From an uncultured Porphyromonadaceae bacterium (lineage in GTDB: Bacteria; Bacteroidota; Bacteroidia; Bacteroidales; Muribaculaceae): DNA of 42,797 nucleotides. The notes under the pieces are model-generated. The model saw only the letters and a list, made by a program, of their open reading frames with translations. It was not told the origin of the DNA and made no database searches. Of this stretch, positions 31,447 to 41,322 are shown piece after piece; position 1 is the first letter of the stretch, and the number at the start of each line of letters is the position of its first letter. The DNA lies in NCBI GenBank assembly GCA_947175495.1, contig CAMWNB010000018.1, positions 1-42,797 on the forward strand. The letters run 5' to 3'. Position numbers and translations under genes: made by a program.

Positions 31447-32424
31447 TTATTGCGCTTTATCAGTAGCTTTCTTGTCGCCGTCCTTTGTGTCGGGCTCGGG
31501 TTCGGGAGCGGGTTTTGTGTCTTCCACGAAGGCTACGGCGGAGTTGTAGGATTTTACATTGTCGTCGGGCAGCGGGCGCATCTTGGCGAACTTCACGAAG
31601 TCGGCCACTTCGAGCACAGTGCGCATGCGGTCGGCGCTGAGGCGCGTGTCCTCGTTCTGACGCAGCGCGCGAATGATTTCGGTGGATGTCATCTCCATGG
31701 CGTTGATGCCGAAGCGTCCCTGCAGATACTGGCGCAGAATGTCGGTGAGCTCCGTGTAGTATTCCTTTTCGTGGCCGCTTTCGGCCAGTCGGCGTTCACG
31801 CAGCTGCCCGAGACGTCGCATGGCCAGTTCGTAGGGGGGCACGATACGCTTGCGGCGCACCATAATGGTGCCTCCGCGGTGCCAGTAGAGCCATGCGGCA
31901 ATGCCTGCGGCCAAAAGGCCGAGACCCATGAGTATCCAGCCCCAGTAGTCGCTGACCCACTGCGGCACCCAGTCGTACCAGCGGGCGGGGTAGGCGACGG
32001 GGCCTTCCATGGGGTGTATCTCTGTGAGCGAGTCAAGCTCTACGGGCAACACCTTGAGGGTGAGCGCACGGCTTTCGGCAGTGTCGCGTCCGCTTGCCAC
32101 GCGCAGCGGAGGTAGCGTCACGGTGTCGGGGTCGAAGGGCTGCAGACGCAGGGTGTAGGTGGTCTCTCGCCGGCCGTTGCCCAGGTCCTCTGCTGTGGAG
32201 GAGATGTCGGTCACGTCCACGCCGCCCAGCTGGCCGCCCTTCTGAGGCCAGTCCACAGGCATGGCGTCGGCGGGGCCGAGCACTGTCACGCGCAGGTCGG
32301 TGCAGTAGCCCTGCGTCATGACGGCAGAGTCGAGCTGTGCCGTCACTTTCAGAGCTTGTGCGCCGGCCGGCAGGCATCCTGCCAGGGCGATAGTCGCTGC
32401 TAATATGATTCGTGTGAGTTTCAT
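31447..32424 (-). CDS. BatD-like membrane protein of the Bat operon
   Basis: A 325-residue protein. A signal peptide (lipobox-like LAGC, but an AQA cleavage site follows) leads to one or two Ig-like periplasmic domains (LKVTAQLDSAVMTQGYCTDLRVTVLGP; ETTYTLRLQPFDPDTVTLPPLRVAS), the same style as BatD. One membrane helix follows (GWILMGLGLLAAGIAAWLYW, near residue 175). The cytoplasmic helical tail (EYYTELTDILRQYLQGRFGINAMEMTSTEIIRALR) resembles DUF4381 and the BatD tail, ending in an acidic, low-complexity stretch. In Bacteroidales this gene regularly lies between the DUF58 gene and batA and is left unnamed. I infer a shortened BatD role. Confidence 0.85.
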   Translation of the reverse strand: MKLTRIILAATIALAGCLPAGAQALKVTAQLDSAVMTQGYCTDLRVTVLGPADAMPVDWPQKGGQLGGVDVTDISSTAEDLGNGRRETTYTLRLQPFDPDTVTLPPLRVASGRDTAESRALTLKVLPVELDSLTEIHPMEGPVAYPARWYDWVPQWVSDYWGWILMGLGLLAAGIAAWLYWHRGGTIMVRRKRIVPPYELAMRRLGQLRERRLAESGHEKEYYTELTDILRQYLQGRFGINAMEMTSTEIIRALRQNEDTRLSADRMRTVLEVADFVKFAKMRPLPDDNVKSYNSAVAFVEDTKPAPEPEPDTKDGDKKATDKAQ

Positions 32425-32451
32425 ATCATATATTTATTGTCGAACCGGCTC

Positions 32452-33327
32452 TTAACGTGTGCCCCTGTTCTTGAACAACCCCATGAGCGCGCGCACGTAG
32501 TCCTCGTCGGTGGCCACGCTGGCGAAGTCGACACGGCGGCTGCGCAGGGTTTCGGCCATGCGCTGCTGGCGGTCGTACCACCAGCGGCTATAGGCGCTGC
32601 GCACGCGCTTGCTTGAGGTGTCGATCCAGCGGTCGGCGCCGGTTTCGAGGTCCATGACGCGCATCAGACCCACGTCGGGCATCTGCGTGTCGCGCTTGTC
32701 GTAGACCTGCAGGGCAATGACGTCGTGGCGGTTGCGGGCCACGGCCAAAGGCTTGGAGTAGTCGTGCTCGTCGATGAAGTCGCTCACCAGGAATGTGGTG
32801 CAGCGTTTCTTCATGGCGTCGGCGAAGTAGCGGAGAGCCGCGCCGATGTCGGTGCCGCGGCCCTCGGGCTTGAAGTCGAGCAGCTCGCGGATGATGAGCA
32901 GGATGTGTTTCTTGCCTTTCTGCGGGGGAATGAATTTCTCGATGCGGTCGGAAAAGAAAAGAGCGCCGATCTTGTCGTTGTTCTGAGATGCCGAAAAGGC
33001 TATGGTGGCGGCTATCTCGGCTATCATCTCGCGCTTCTCCATGCCTTCCGCGCCGAAGTAGCGGCTGCCCGACACGTCGACAAGCAGCATGACGGTGAGC
33101 TCACGCTCCTCCTCGTACACCTTGATGTAGGGGTGGTTGTGGCGTGCGGTCACGTTCCAGTCGATGTCGCGGATGTCGTCGCCGTACTGATACTCGCGCA
33201 CCTCCGAAAACATCATGCCGCGTCCTTTGAAGGCGGAGTGGTACTCGCCGGCAAAGATGTTCTGCGACAGGCCGCGCGTCTTGATTTCGATTTTGCGTAC
33301 CTTCTTTATGAGGTCTTTTGCGTCCAT
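32452..33327 (-). CDS. DUF58 domain protein
   Basis: A 291-residue cytoplasmic protein with the canonical DUF58 core: GRGMMFSEVREYQYGDDIRDIDWNVTARHNHPYIKVYEEERE, followed by a VWA-like MLLVDVSGS motif (a complete D-x-S-x-S variant). The N-terminal helix KKVRKIEIKTRGL is also typical. In MoxR clusters the DUF58 protein is thought to pair with the AAA+ chaperone to prepare VWA proteins. It follows moxR by 22 bases and precedes the BatD-like gene by 27. Confidence 0.93.
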   Translation of the reverse strand: MDAKDLIKKVRKIEIKTRGLSQNIFAGEYHSAFKGRGMMFSEVREYQYGDDIRDIDWNVTARHNHPYIKVYEEERELTVMLLVDVSGSRYFGAEGMEKREMIAEIAATIAFSASQNNDKIGALFFSDRIEKFIPPQKGKKHILLIIRELLDFKPEGRGTDIGAALRYFADAMKKRCTTFLVSDFIDEHDYSKPLAVARNRHDVIALQVYDKRDTQMPDVGLMRVMDLETGADRWIDTSSKRVRSAYSRWWYDRQQRMAETLRSRRVDFASVATDEDYVRALMGLFKNRGTR

Positions 33328-33349
33328 GATTCGGAGGGATGGTTAGCGG

Positions 33350-34345
<996 letters not shown>

Positions 34346-34425
34346 AAGTGTAGTTGTTGGGTAGTTATAGTTTTGTTTTGTTGATGCATAAAGGCGGTGG
34401 AGCTGTTTCGCTCCGGATTCAAGTA

Positions 34426-34453
34426 CAAAATTAATACTATAACAAGAAATCAA
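34426..34453 (-). promoter_or_regulatory. Promoter of the moxR-bat operon
   Basis: Minus strand TTG (34453-34451), a 17-base spacer, TAATTTTG (34433-34426). The -7 element is consensus. The upstream element is weak and close, as expected for a promoter that needs help from an activator. The leader is about 75 bases. Confidence 0.5.
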
Positions 34454-34472
34454 TTAACACCGAGTGTTAATT
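34452..34472. promoter_or_regulatory. Perfect dyad at the bat operon promoter
   Basis: AATTAACAC (34452-34460), cga, GTGTTAATT (34464-34472): a perfect 9-bp inverted repeat with a 3-base centre, overlapping the upstream promoter element. It fits a dimeric regulator site. As RNA it could be a weak AT-rich terminator for tamB on the minus strand. Confidence 0.5.
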
Positions 34473-34544
34473 TTAGCTATTTTTCGTTTCGACAACTGAA
34501 TCTTTAACGTAATTTAGGAGATATTGCTCTGAACTAAAATCGTT

Positions 34545-37500
34545 TCACGGAGCGGAGCCCGCTGCGGGCACGGAGTCCGCCGCAGCTGGTGCGATGGTGT
34601 CGGGCGCTGACTTGCGGCGGGGTTTGAGCCAGTTGAACATGTTGTCGAAATCGCGCTTGAACATGATGCCTACGCCCTGCGTCGTGGCAGCCGTGCGCAG
34701 GTAGTAGTTCTGGTCGTTGTAGCGGTTGTAGGCCTTCAGTCGCCATGTGCCGCGGCGGTTGAGCAGGTACTCCACGTCGAAGTCGCCGACGAACTGATTT
34801 GTGTTCAGCGACTTGTCGCGGTAGCCGAAGTTGCCGTTGAAAAGCAGCCGGTTGTTGAGCAGACGGCTCGAGAGGGCCACGTCCACTTCCACGTCGCTGA
34901 AGTCGCCGCGGTCGGAGCGCAGGTTGGGTGCTATGGTCCAGTTGTCGCTGAGCTTGCCGAGCATGCTGCTGAGCTGGCTTGAGATGGTCGACGACGCCAC
35001 CGAGAACAGCTCGTTGCCCTTGGTGGTGCTCATGTAGTCGGGGGTGTAGAAGCGGTTGAGAGCCAGAAGGTAGATGATCTGGCGGTTCATCATCTCTTCG
35101 GTGCTGACGATGGAACGCACTTTGCGGTAGACGTCGGATGTGAGGGTGGGGAAGCGCAGGTCGAAGGCGATGTCGGGCTGGCGCATGTCGCCGGTCACTT
35201 TCATGAGAGCCTGCACGGGCACATTGGTGCGGTTCAGATCGCGGTCCTGCAGGAACGATTCGTCAAGGTCGCTGAGATTGGCATTCACCGAGTACACTGC
35301 TTCGATGTCGAGTTGCGCGGCGTATGGGTCGCCGTGGAACGATATGCTGCTGCCTTCGTCGATGGTGAAGTCCTTGATGATGATGTCCTGGAGGGTGAAG
35401 TTGTAGCTGCCGCGCTCGAGGGTGTAGGTGCCGAACATGCGCAGGTCGTTGTTGGCCGAGCCGTAGGTCAGGCGCATGTTGCCGTTGCCGTTGGCCTTGA
35501 TTTCGTCGCCGCCCACGGGGTCCATCACAAGCGTGATGCGGGCCGCGGGGGTGATGTCGACGCGGAAGTCCATGTTGTAGTCGCTGGGCTCGTCCTGGGC
35601 CTGCGCGCTCATGCGCCGCTGGTAGTCAAGCACGGCGGCGGGGATGCCTTCGAGTTCCACGATGGAGTCGCGCACCACAGCCGGCGTGCGGTCGCGGAAT
35701 GTGATGAACGAGTATTCGTCGGCCTCCATCATGTCGTTGAGCACGAAAGTGAACGTGGAGCCTGCGGCTGTGGACATGTTCACGTCGATGTTGACCACGC
35801 CTGGCTCGCCGTAGATGTGGGCTCCGCCGTTGCCGAAGATGGTGCCGTACCAGTCGGGGCTCTGTTTGGCGTTGACGTTGTAGCTCAGAAAGTCGCGCGC
35901 GTCGCTCACTTTGAAGTCGAAACTCGGGAGCTTGAAAAACTCGTGGCGCACTACACCGTCGAGGCGTGCCGTGTGGCCGTACACGTCGTGTATGGTGGCT
36001 CCCTTCACGTCGATGAGGCCTGGACGCATGTGCACGCTGTCGGAGCAGAAGTATTCCGTGTTGGTGAAGTCGACCGTCAGCGACAGCGAGTCGGCGTACA
36101 CGTCGCCTTCGAGGTCGATGTATTTGAATGTGCCGAAGAGACGGGCGCGCCCGGAAGCGTAGCCGTCGACCTTCGATGCGAAGGCGGCCATGAACGGTTG
36201 CATGAAGCCGACGCGCACATGGTCGGCGTTGAAGGTGATGTCAAGTTCTTCTGAGGCCGGAGTTATCGAGCCGGCAATGGTGGACAGGCGTCCTTCGGGG
36301 TTGGTGAGCTCGGCGTCGAGCATTACGGCCTTGGTGTCGTTGTTCCACCATGCCTGCACGTCTGCGTCGCCCAGCGTGCAGCGGTTGTAGCCGATGCCGT
36401 CCACGTGCAGGCTCTCGCTGGTGAGCACCGGCGAGGAGCTGAGCAGGCGTCGTCCCTCGAAGGTGCCGGTGGCGATGCCGCTCAGCAAGGCTTTGTCTAT
36501 CTCCAGGGTCTCGAAGATCGGCAGCAACGACACGTGGTCGATGTCGACAAACAGCAGTGGCTCTTCCTCGGCGCTCGCCGTGCCTTCTATGGCCACGCGT
36601 TGCGTGCCGGCCCGGAGAGCGAAATCCTTGACGGTGGCCGCACCGTCGCTCCATGAGATGTGTGCGGGGAGTATGCTCCACACGTCGTCGCCGAAGTTCA
36701 CCGTGCCGGGATTTATGTCGATGTCGGCCGCAAGACGTCTGTCTTCTCCGAGGCCGAGGCGGGTGGCGAAACTCAGAGTGCCGTTCAGCGGAATCTTCCG
36801 CTCCATGGTCCAGTCGGCGGCGGTACTCACCACGTTGTCGGCCGCGCGTACGTTGAGCACGGCGGCCATGGGGCCTTTTTTCGTGGGCATGTGGGTGGTG
36901 GCATACACCGAGGCCGTGCCGGCGCAGCCGTCGGCCGAGGCATAAAGCGCGGTGTTGTCGATGATTTTGTCGCCCTGTTGCAGATATGGCGCGTCGAGCG
37001 ACAGATCGAGCGTGTGCGCCGTGCAGTTCATGTTGCCGCTTATTTCTATCGGGTGGATTATCTGCACGGGCAGCCGGAAGAAGCGCGAGAACTCTTCGGC
37101 GTTGGCGATGGTGAAGTCAAATGCGAAATCATTGTGGCACGCAGCCCCGGTGTTCTTATTGTTGCTCTTCTCCGGCTGTGCCAGGTCGAGAGCCGGGAAT
37201 ACGGCGGCGGCGATGTTGCGTATCTCGCGTGCGAGATGCGAAGGGGCAAAGTCGCCTTCGATGGTGCCGTTCACATAGTCGGAACGCAGTTCCGTTACTG
37301 GCGGACGGGCGTCGTTGTCGCGTTCAAGCTCAAAGCGCTTCATTGCCAGGCCTTCGCCGTCATCGTTGCGGAAGTCCACATCGGCCAGAGCCAGCGAGCC
37401 GCACAGGTCGTCGATGCCGGTGCCGTGCAGGTCGGCGTCGATGCCTGCGCTGAGGGTGTATCCTTCGAATGCGTTCATGAGGCCCAGCCATCCGAGGTCA

Positions 37501-39071
37501 AGCCGTCTTACCTCTCCGGCTGCGACAAGCGTGCGCATAGCCTGGCCGTAATCGGCTTCGGCCGTGAGGGCTATCTGCACCGCGCGGTCGTCCACGTCAA
37601 GCTCCCCGGCCACGTATCCCGGCTTGATATGAGCCGTGGCGTTGATGCCTCCGCAATTGCGGCCGTTGAATGTCAGCGCCACGTCGCTCAGTTCGGCATC
37701 TCCGGTAAAGCCGGCCTGCGAGACCCGTCCCTCCGCCGACACGCGGGCACTGACGGTTCCGAGCCGGCTGCCGGGAGCAAAGCGTGCGGCATCCACATCA
37801 GTAAGCTGTGCCGACGCGTTGATGCGGGAGGTGGCGAAGGTGTCGGCGGAAACTGCCGTGGCAGCCAGCGTCGCTGTGCCGGCCGAGGTGGTGGCCGTAA
37901 GCGCCACTTCTGCCTCGCTGCGTGCTATTACCGATGCCTTGGCGCGCACGTGTGTGTGCCCCAGTGGCTCAATTTTGCGAAGGGTTTTCATGCGTTCTGC
38001 CGGCAGAAACTTTCCGATGTGGGCTATCATGCGTGCGGCGTCGGCCCGCACGTCGAGCTGCGACAGCCACAGTTGCTCGCCTTCGTGCCCGAGGTTGAGC
38101 GCTCCGCCCCGGGCCAGCAAAGCGAGGCTTTCGTCGCGTGTCGACATGGTGAGGTGCCCGAGCATCACAGCGGCGGAATCGCCGTGGGCGTCAAGGTCCA
38201 CATCCACGCCAATATACGACTCGGCCAGCGCGGGCACGAACGCTGCCACGTCGGGCAGATACAGTAGCGAGCGCGTGGCGGTGTCGGTGGCCACGCTCCA
38301 TGAGCGGCCGCGCATGGTGTAGTTTAAGTCCATCTCAAGCAGCGAATTGGGCAGAGCGAGACTGAAATCTTGCACGCGCACACCTTCAGAGTCGGAGCGC
38401 ACATGCGCTTTCAGTTCCTTTAGGGTGAAGCCGCTGCGCTCCGCGAGCGACAGTCTGTCGAGTTCGATGTCAATGCTGTTGTCGCTGATGAGGCGCAGGC
38501 ACGCATGCAGCTGCAGGTTGTTGATTTCCACATGCCGGGCGTCGAAGCGCCCTTCTGCGGGCGTTTCTGCGTCAAGCACGTCGTATGCGGCGTGTCCGTC
38601 GCGCAGGGCCAGCGCAGCCACCTTGAAGCGGAAATGCGTCTTCTTGCCGTTGTCTTTTCCCTTGAGTTTGGCGATGATACCTTCTATGTTGAGCGGGGCG
38701 TCGGCCGATTCGCGGTACACCCGCAGGTCGGGACGGTCGATGAGCGCGTAGTCAAACACTATGCGGCGCGTGCGCAGAAAATGGTATAGCTCGAACCGCA
38801 CGCTCAGTCTTTCCACCGTGAGGCATTCGCGGCCCGTATCGTCGGCCACGCTTATGCCGCATGCGTCCAGCCGGTTGAAAGGATGTACTGCCACCGAACC
38901 CACTTCCACACGGCTGCCGAGCAGGGCCGAAAGCTCGGCCTCCGCCGCGCCGCACAGGCGTGCCTGCGCCCACGGCGTGGACAGGAGTATATACAACGCA
39001 ACGGGCGCTATCACAACAAAGGATAGCGCCGCGATGACAAGACTCCGGAACACGCGCAGCGATTTTTTCAT
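34545..39071 (-). CDS. tamB: TamB-like translocation and assembly module protein
   Basis: A 1508-residue AsmA/TamB-family protein (the C-terminal third is the TamB/DUF490 domain). It starts at MKKSLRVFRSLVIAALSFVVIAPVALYILLS, one N-terminal membrane anchor, after which nearly the whole protein is repeated beta strands of the bridge-like lipid-transport fold (for example VEVGSVAVHPFNRLDACGISV, ADVDFRNDDGEGLAMKRFELE). The C-terminus carries NNDLRMFGTYTLERGSYNFTLQDIIIKDF, PDIAFDLRFPTLTSDVYRKVRSI and RGTWRLKAYNRYNDQNYYLRT, diagnostic of TamB. It probably spans the periplasm and aids barrel assembly or lipid transport. The longer open frame adds 38 residues that overlap the region upstream of the real start. 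The ECF sigma gene ends 70 bases before it. Confidence 0.92.
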   Translation of the reverse strand: MKKSLRVFRSLVIAALSFVVIAPVALYILLSTPWAQARLCGAAEAELSALLGSRVEVGSVAVHPFNRLDACGISVADDTGRECLTVERLSVRFELYHFLRTRRIVFDYALIDRPDLRVYRESADAPLNIEGIIAKLKGKDNGKKTHFRFKVAALALRDGHAAYDVLDAETPAEGRFDARHVEINNLQLHACLRLISDNSIDIELDRLSLAERSGFTLKELKAHVRSDSEGVRVQDFSLALPNSLLEMDLNYTMRGRSWSVATDTATRSLLYLPDVAAFVPALAESYIGVDVDLDAHGDSAAVMLGHLTMSTRDESLALLARGGALNLGHEGEQLWLSQLDVRADAARMIAHIGKFLPAERMKTLRKIEPLGHTHVRAKASVIARSEAEVALTATTSAGTATLAATAVSADTFATSRINASAQLTDVDAARFAPGSRLGTVSARVSAEGRVSQAGFTGDAELSDVALTFNGRNCGGINATAHIKPGYVAGELDVDDRAVQIALTAEADYGQAMRTLVAAGEVRRLDLGWLGLMNAFEGYTLSAGIDADLHGTGIDDLCGSLALADVDFRNDDGEGLAMKRFELERDNDARPPVTELRSDYVNGTIEGDFAPSHLAREIRNIAAAVFPALDLAQPEKSNNKNTGAACHNDFAFDFTIANAEEFSRFFRLPVQIIHPIEISGNMNCTAHTLDLSLDAPYLQQGDKIIDNTALYASADGCAGTASVYATTHMPTKKGPMAAVLNVRAADNVVSTAADWTMERKIPLNGTLSFATRLGLGEDRRLAADIDINPGTVNFGDDVWSILPAHISWSDGAATVKDFALRAGTQRVAIEGTASAEEEPLLFVDIDHVSLLPIFETLEIDKALLSGIATGTFEGRRLLSSSPVLTSESLHVDGIGYNRCTLGDADVQAWWNNDTKAVMLDAELTNPEGRLSTIAGSITPASEELDITFNADHVRVGFMQPFMAAFASKVDGYASGRARLFGTFKYIDLEGDVYADSLSLTVDFTNTEYFCSDSVHMRPGLIDVKGATIHDVYGHTARLDGVVRHEFFKLPSFDFKVSDARDFLSYNVNAKQSPDWYGTIFGNGGAHIYGEPGVVNIDVNMSTAAGSTFTFVLNDMMEADEYSFITFRDRTPAVVRDSIVELEGIPAAVLDYQRRMSAQAQDEPSDYNMDFRVDITPAARITLVMDPVGGDEIKANGNGNMRLTYGSANNDLRMFGTYTLERGSYNFTLQDIIIKDFTIDEGSSISFHGDPYAAQLDIEAVYSVNANLSDLDESFLQDRDLNRTNVPVQALMKVTGDMRQPDIAFDLRFPTLTSDVYRKVRSIVSTEEMMNRQIIYLLALNRFYTPDYMSTTKGNELFSVASSTISSQLSSMLGKLSDNWTIAPNLRSDRGDFSDVEVDVALSSRLLNNRLLFNGNFGYRDKSLNTNQFVGDFDVEYLLNRRGTWRLKAYNRYNDQNYYLRTAATTQGVGIMFKRDFDNMFNWLKPRRKSAPDTIAPAAADSVPAAGSAP

Positions 39072-39141
39072 AATACACTGCGAAATTACGCATTTTTTCG
39101 CTAACCGCGCGCTCCACTCCTCACAAAAAATGCAAATCCCC

Positions 39142-39651
39142 TTATCGGTAATCGGCGAGCATGGCCTGCAGGCGGCGGCGCGCATAGAAGATACGGCTCT
39201 TGACGGTGCCGAGAGGCAGGTTCACCCGCTCTGCTATCTCGGCGTAGCGGTAGCCGGCAAGATGCAGCGAGAATGGCACGCGGTAGCCGTCGTCGAACGA
39301 GGCTATGGCCGCGTTGATGTCGCCCACGGAGAGCGCTCCGTCGGGAGTATCGTAGCCGGAATCCTGCGGCATGTTCAGGTGCACGAGATCGTCGGTGCGG
39401 TCGAGCATTGTGTTTGACCGCACCATGCGGCGATAGTTGTTTATAAACAGATTGCGCATGATTGTGAACACCCAGCCCTTGAAGTTGACATTGTCCACAT
39501 ATTTGTTTTCGCTATCGATGGCTTTTAGTGTGGTGTCCTGCACGAGGTCGTCGGCATCCTCGCGGTTGCTTGTCAGCATCAGGGCGAAGTTATGGAGCTG
39601 GCTCTGCATGTCCAGCAGCTTGGATATAAATACATCGTGATGTGCTCCCAT
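39142..39651 (-). CDS. ECF-family RNA polymerase sigma factor
   Basis: A 169-residue sigma factor with region 2 (MLTSNREDADDLVQDTTLKAI, then VDNVNFKGWVFTIMRNLFINNYRR) and region 4 (PFSLHLAGYRYAEIAERVNLPLGTVKSRIFYARRRLQAML), separated by a short linker; regions 1.1 and 3 are missing, as in ECF factors. No anti-sigma gene lies next to it. It resembles the small SigX/RpoE-type sigma factors common in Bacteroidales. tamB follows in the same direction after 70 bases, so the sigma factor may control it or be co-transcribed. I see no clear promoter for it. Confidence 0.93.
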   Translation of the reverse strand: MGAHHDVFISKLLDMQSQLHNFALMLTSNREDADDLVQDTTLKAIDSENKYVDNVNFKGWVFTIMRNLFINNYRRMVRSNTMLDRTDDLVHLNMPQDSGYDTPDGALSVGDINAAIASFDDGYRVPFSLHLAGYRYAEIAERVNLPLGTVKSRIFYARRRLQAMLADYR

Positions 39652-39791
39652 ATCGATAAATAATAATAGGTTTCGACTGATAAACGCTTTCCGCCCTCTG
39701 TGCGCCCGCCGGATTATGCTTTTTTGAGGAAAATTACAATTTTTGTAAGAGAATCAGTGAAATATGTAAGTGTGTGGTAATATATTTTTAT

Positions 39792-39799
39792 TATTTTTG
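39792..39799 (+). promoter_or_regulatory. -7 promoter element of the polyferredoxin gene
   Basis: TATTTTTG matches TAnnTTTG, 40 bases before the ATG. No clear TTTG is seen at the expected distance upstream. Confidence 0.4.
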
Positions 39800-39839
39800 C
39801 GCATTGAATCAGCATTATCATTTTTCCATTATTTTATCC

Positions 39840-41318
39840 ATGTTAAGAAAAATCAGAGTAACGCTTGCTGTGATCAGTATCACGCTTGTGACCCTGCTGT
39901 TTCTTGATTTCAGCGGCACGGCCCACAGGTGGTTCGGCTGGATGGCCAAGATTCAGTTTCTACCCGCGCTTCTGGCGATGAACGTGGGCGTAGTCGTGGC
40001 CCTTGTGGCGCTCACTTTGCTGTTCGGGCGTGTCTATTGCTCCGTCATATGCCCGTTGGGTATCATGCAGGATGTGTTTGCCTGGTGCGGACGCAAGAAA
40101 CAAAAATACCGCTACTCCTACTCGCCGGCGCGCACGGTGCTGCGCCTTGTGGTGCTGGCTGTGATGGTCGTTGCCATCGTATTGGGCATCCATGTGATAG
40201 TGGTGCTCTTGGCGCCGTACAGTGCCTACGGACGCATCGCCCAGAGCCTGCTCGCGCCGCTGTGGGCATGGGGCAACAATCTGCTCGCATTGCTGGCCGA
40301 GCGCGCCGACAGTTACGCATTCTACAGCGTGGACGTATGGTTGCGCGGCGGTATCACGCTCGCGGTGGCCGTTGTCACGCTCGTGGTGCTCGGATGGCTT
40401 TCGTGGCGCAATGGCCGCACCTACTGCAACACCATCTGCCCGGTGGGCACCGTGCTGGGCTACATAGCCCGCTTCTCGCTGCTGCGCCCCGTCATCGACA
40501 CCTCCAGGTGTAATGCCTGCGGTTTGTGCTCGCGCAACTGCAAGGCCGCCTGCATCGACAGCAAGCGCCACTCTGTCGACTACACCCGCTGCGTGGCCTG
40601 CATGGACTGCATCGACACATGCCGCCACGGCGCCATCAGCTACGGTCTGCGCCGCACCCGCAAAGCCGCCGGCGCGTCAGCAGCCACCGACACCTCGCGC
40701 CGCACGTTCCTGACCGCGGCTGCAGCCGTGGGAGCCACGGCCGCGCTTCATGCGCAAGACAAGACCGTGGACGGCGGCCTGGCCGTAATTGTCGACAAGC
40801 GGAAGCCGGAGCGCCGCACACCCGTCGTGCCTCCCGGCGCGCAGGGCATAAAGCATCTCTCCGGCCATTGCACGGCGTGTCAGCTCTGTGTGGCCGCATG
40901 CCCCAACGGTGTGCTGCGCCCGTCGGCCGACCTCGGCCGCCTCATGCAGCCCGAGTCCTCCTACGAGCGCGGCTACTGCCGCCCCGAGTGTACGCGTTGC
41001 TCCGAGGTGTGCCCCGCCGGAGCCATTCTGCCGCTCACCCGCGAGGAAAAGACCTCCGTACAGATAGGCCACGCCGTGTGGGTGAGCGCCAACTGCGTGG
41101 TGCTCACCGACGATGTGGACTGCGGCAACTGCGCGCGCCACTGCCCCGCCGGCGCCATTCAGATGGTGCCCGTCGACGCCGCCGACTCCGCATCGCGCAA
41201 GATACCCGTAGTGAACGAGGCCCGCTGCATCGGCTGCGGGGCCTGTGAGAATCTTTGTCCCGCCCGCCCCTTCAGCGCCATTTATGTGGAGGGACACGAA
41301 CACCATCGCACCATATAG
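39840..41318 (+). CDS. Membrane polyferredoxin, NapH-like with a fused NapG-like ferredoxin domain
   Basis: A 492-residue iron-sulfur protein. The first 220 residues are NapH-like: four membrane helices, with C67-x3-C71-P and C196-x3-C200-P at the helix ends. Next come two ferredoxin motifs, CNACGLCSRNCKAAC and CVACMDCIDTCRHG. A linker follows with a twin-arginine-plus-hydrophobic element (R287-R288-T-F-L, then an alanine-rich helix) that looks like an internal Tat-type signal or anchor. The C-terminal 170 residues have four more cysteine clusters (CTACQLCVAACP; CRPECTRCSEVCP; CGNCARHCP; CIGCGACENLCP). This should carry electrons through the membrane. I start at MLRKIRV. The reductase gene follows 4 bases after the stop. 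Confidence 0.85.
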   Translation: MLRKIRVTLAVISITLVTLLFLDFSGTAHRWFGWMAKIQFLPALLAMNVGVVVALVALTLLFGRVYCSVICPLGIMQDVFAWCGRKKQKYRYSYSPARTVLRLVVLAVMVVAIVLGIHVIVVLLAPYSAYGRIAQSLLAPLWAWGNNLLALLAERADSYAFYSVDVWLRGGITLAVAVVTLVVLGWLSWRNGRTYCNTICPVGTVLGYIARFSLLRPVIDTSRCNACGLCSRNCKAACIDSKRHSVDYTRCVACMDCIDTCRHGAISYGLRRTRKAAGASAATDTSRRTFLTAAAAVGATAALHAQDKTVDGGLAVIVDKRKPERRTPVVPPGAQGIKHLSGHCTACQLCVAACPNGVLRPSADLGRLMQPESSYERGYCRPECTRCSEVCPAGAILPLTREEKTSVQIGHAVWVSANCVVLTDDVDCGNCARHCPAGAIQMVPVDAADSASRKIPVVNEARCIGCGACENLCPARPFSAIYVEGHEHHRTI

Positions 41319-41322
41319 ACCC

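Noticed and set aside
36660-38267. A 535-codon plus-strand open frame inside tamB
   Set aside because: Antisense to a well-supported TamB frame, with composition typical of reverse-frame shadows and no domain or start signal.
39734-39748. A short dyad TTACAA-ttt-TTGTAA between the ECF sigma and polyferredoxin genes
   Set aside because: Only six AT-rich pairs; expected by chance in such a spacer and not placed at a clear promoter element.
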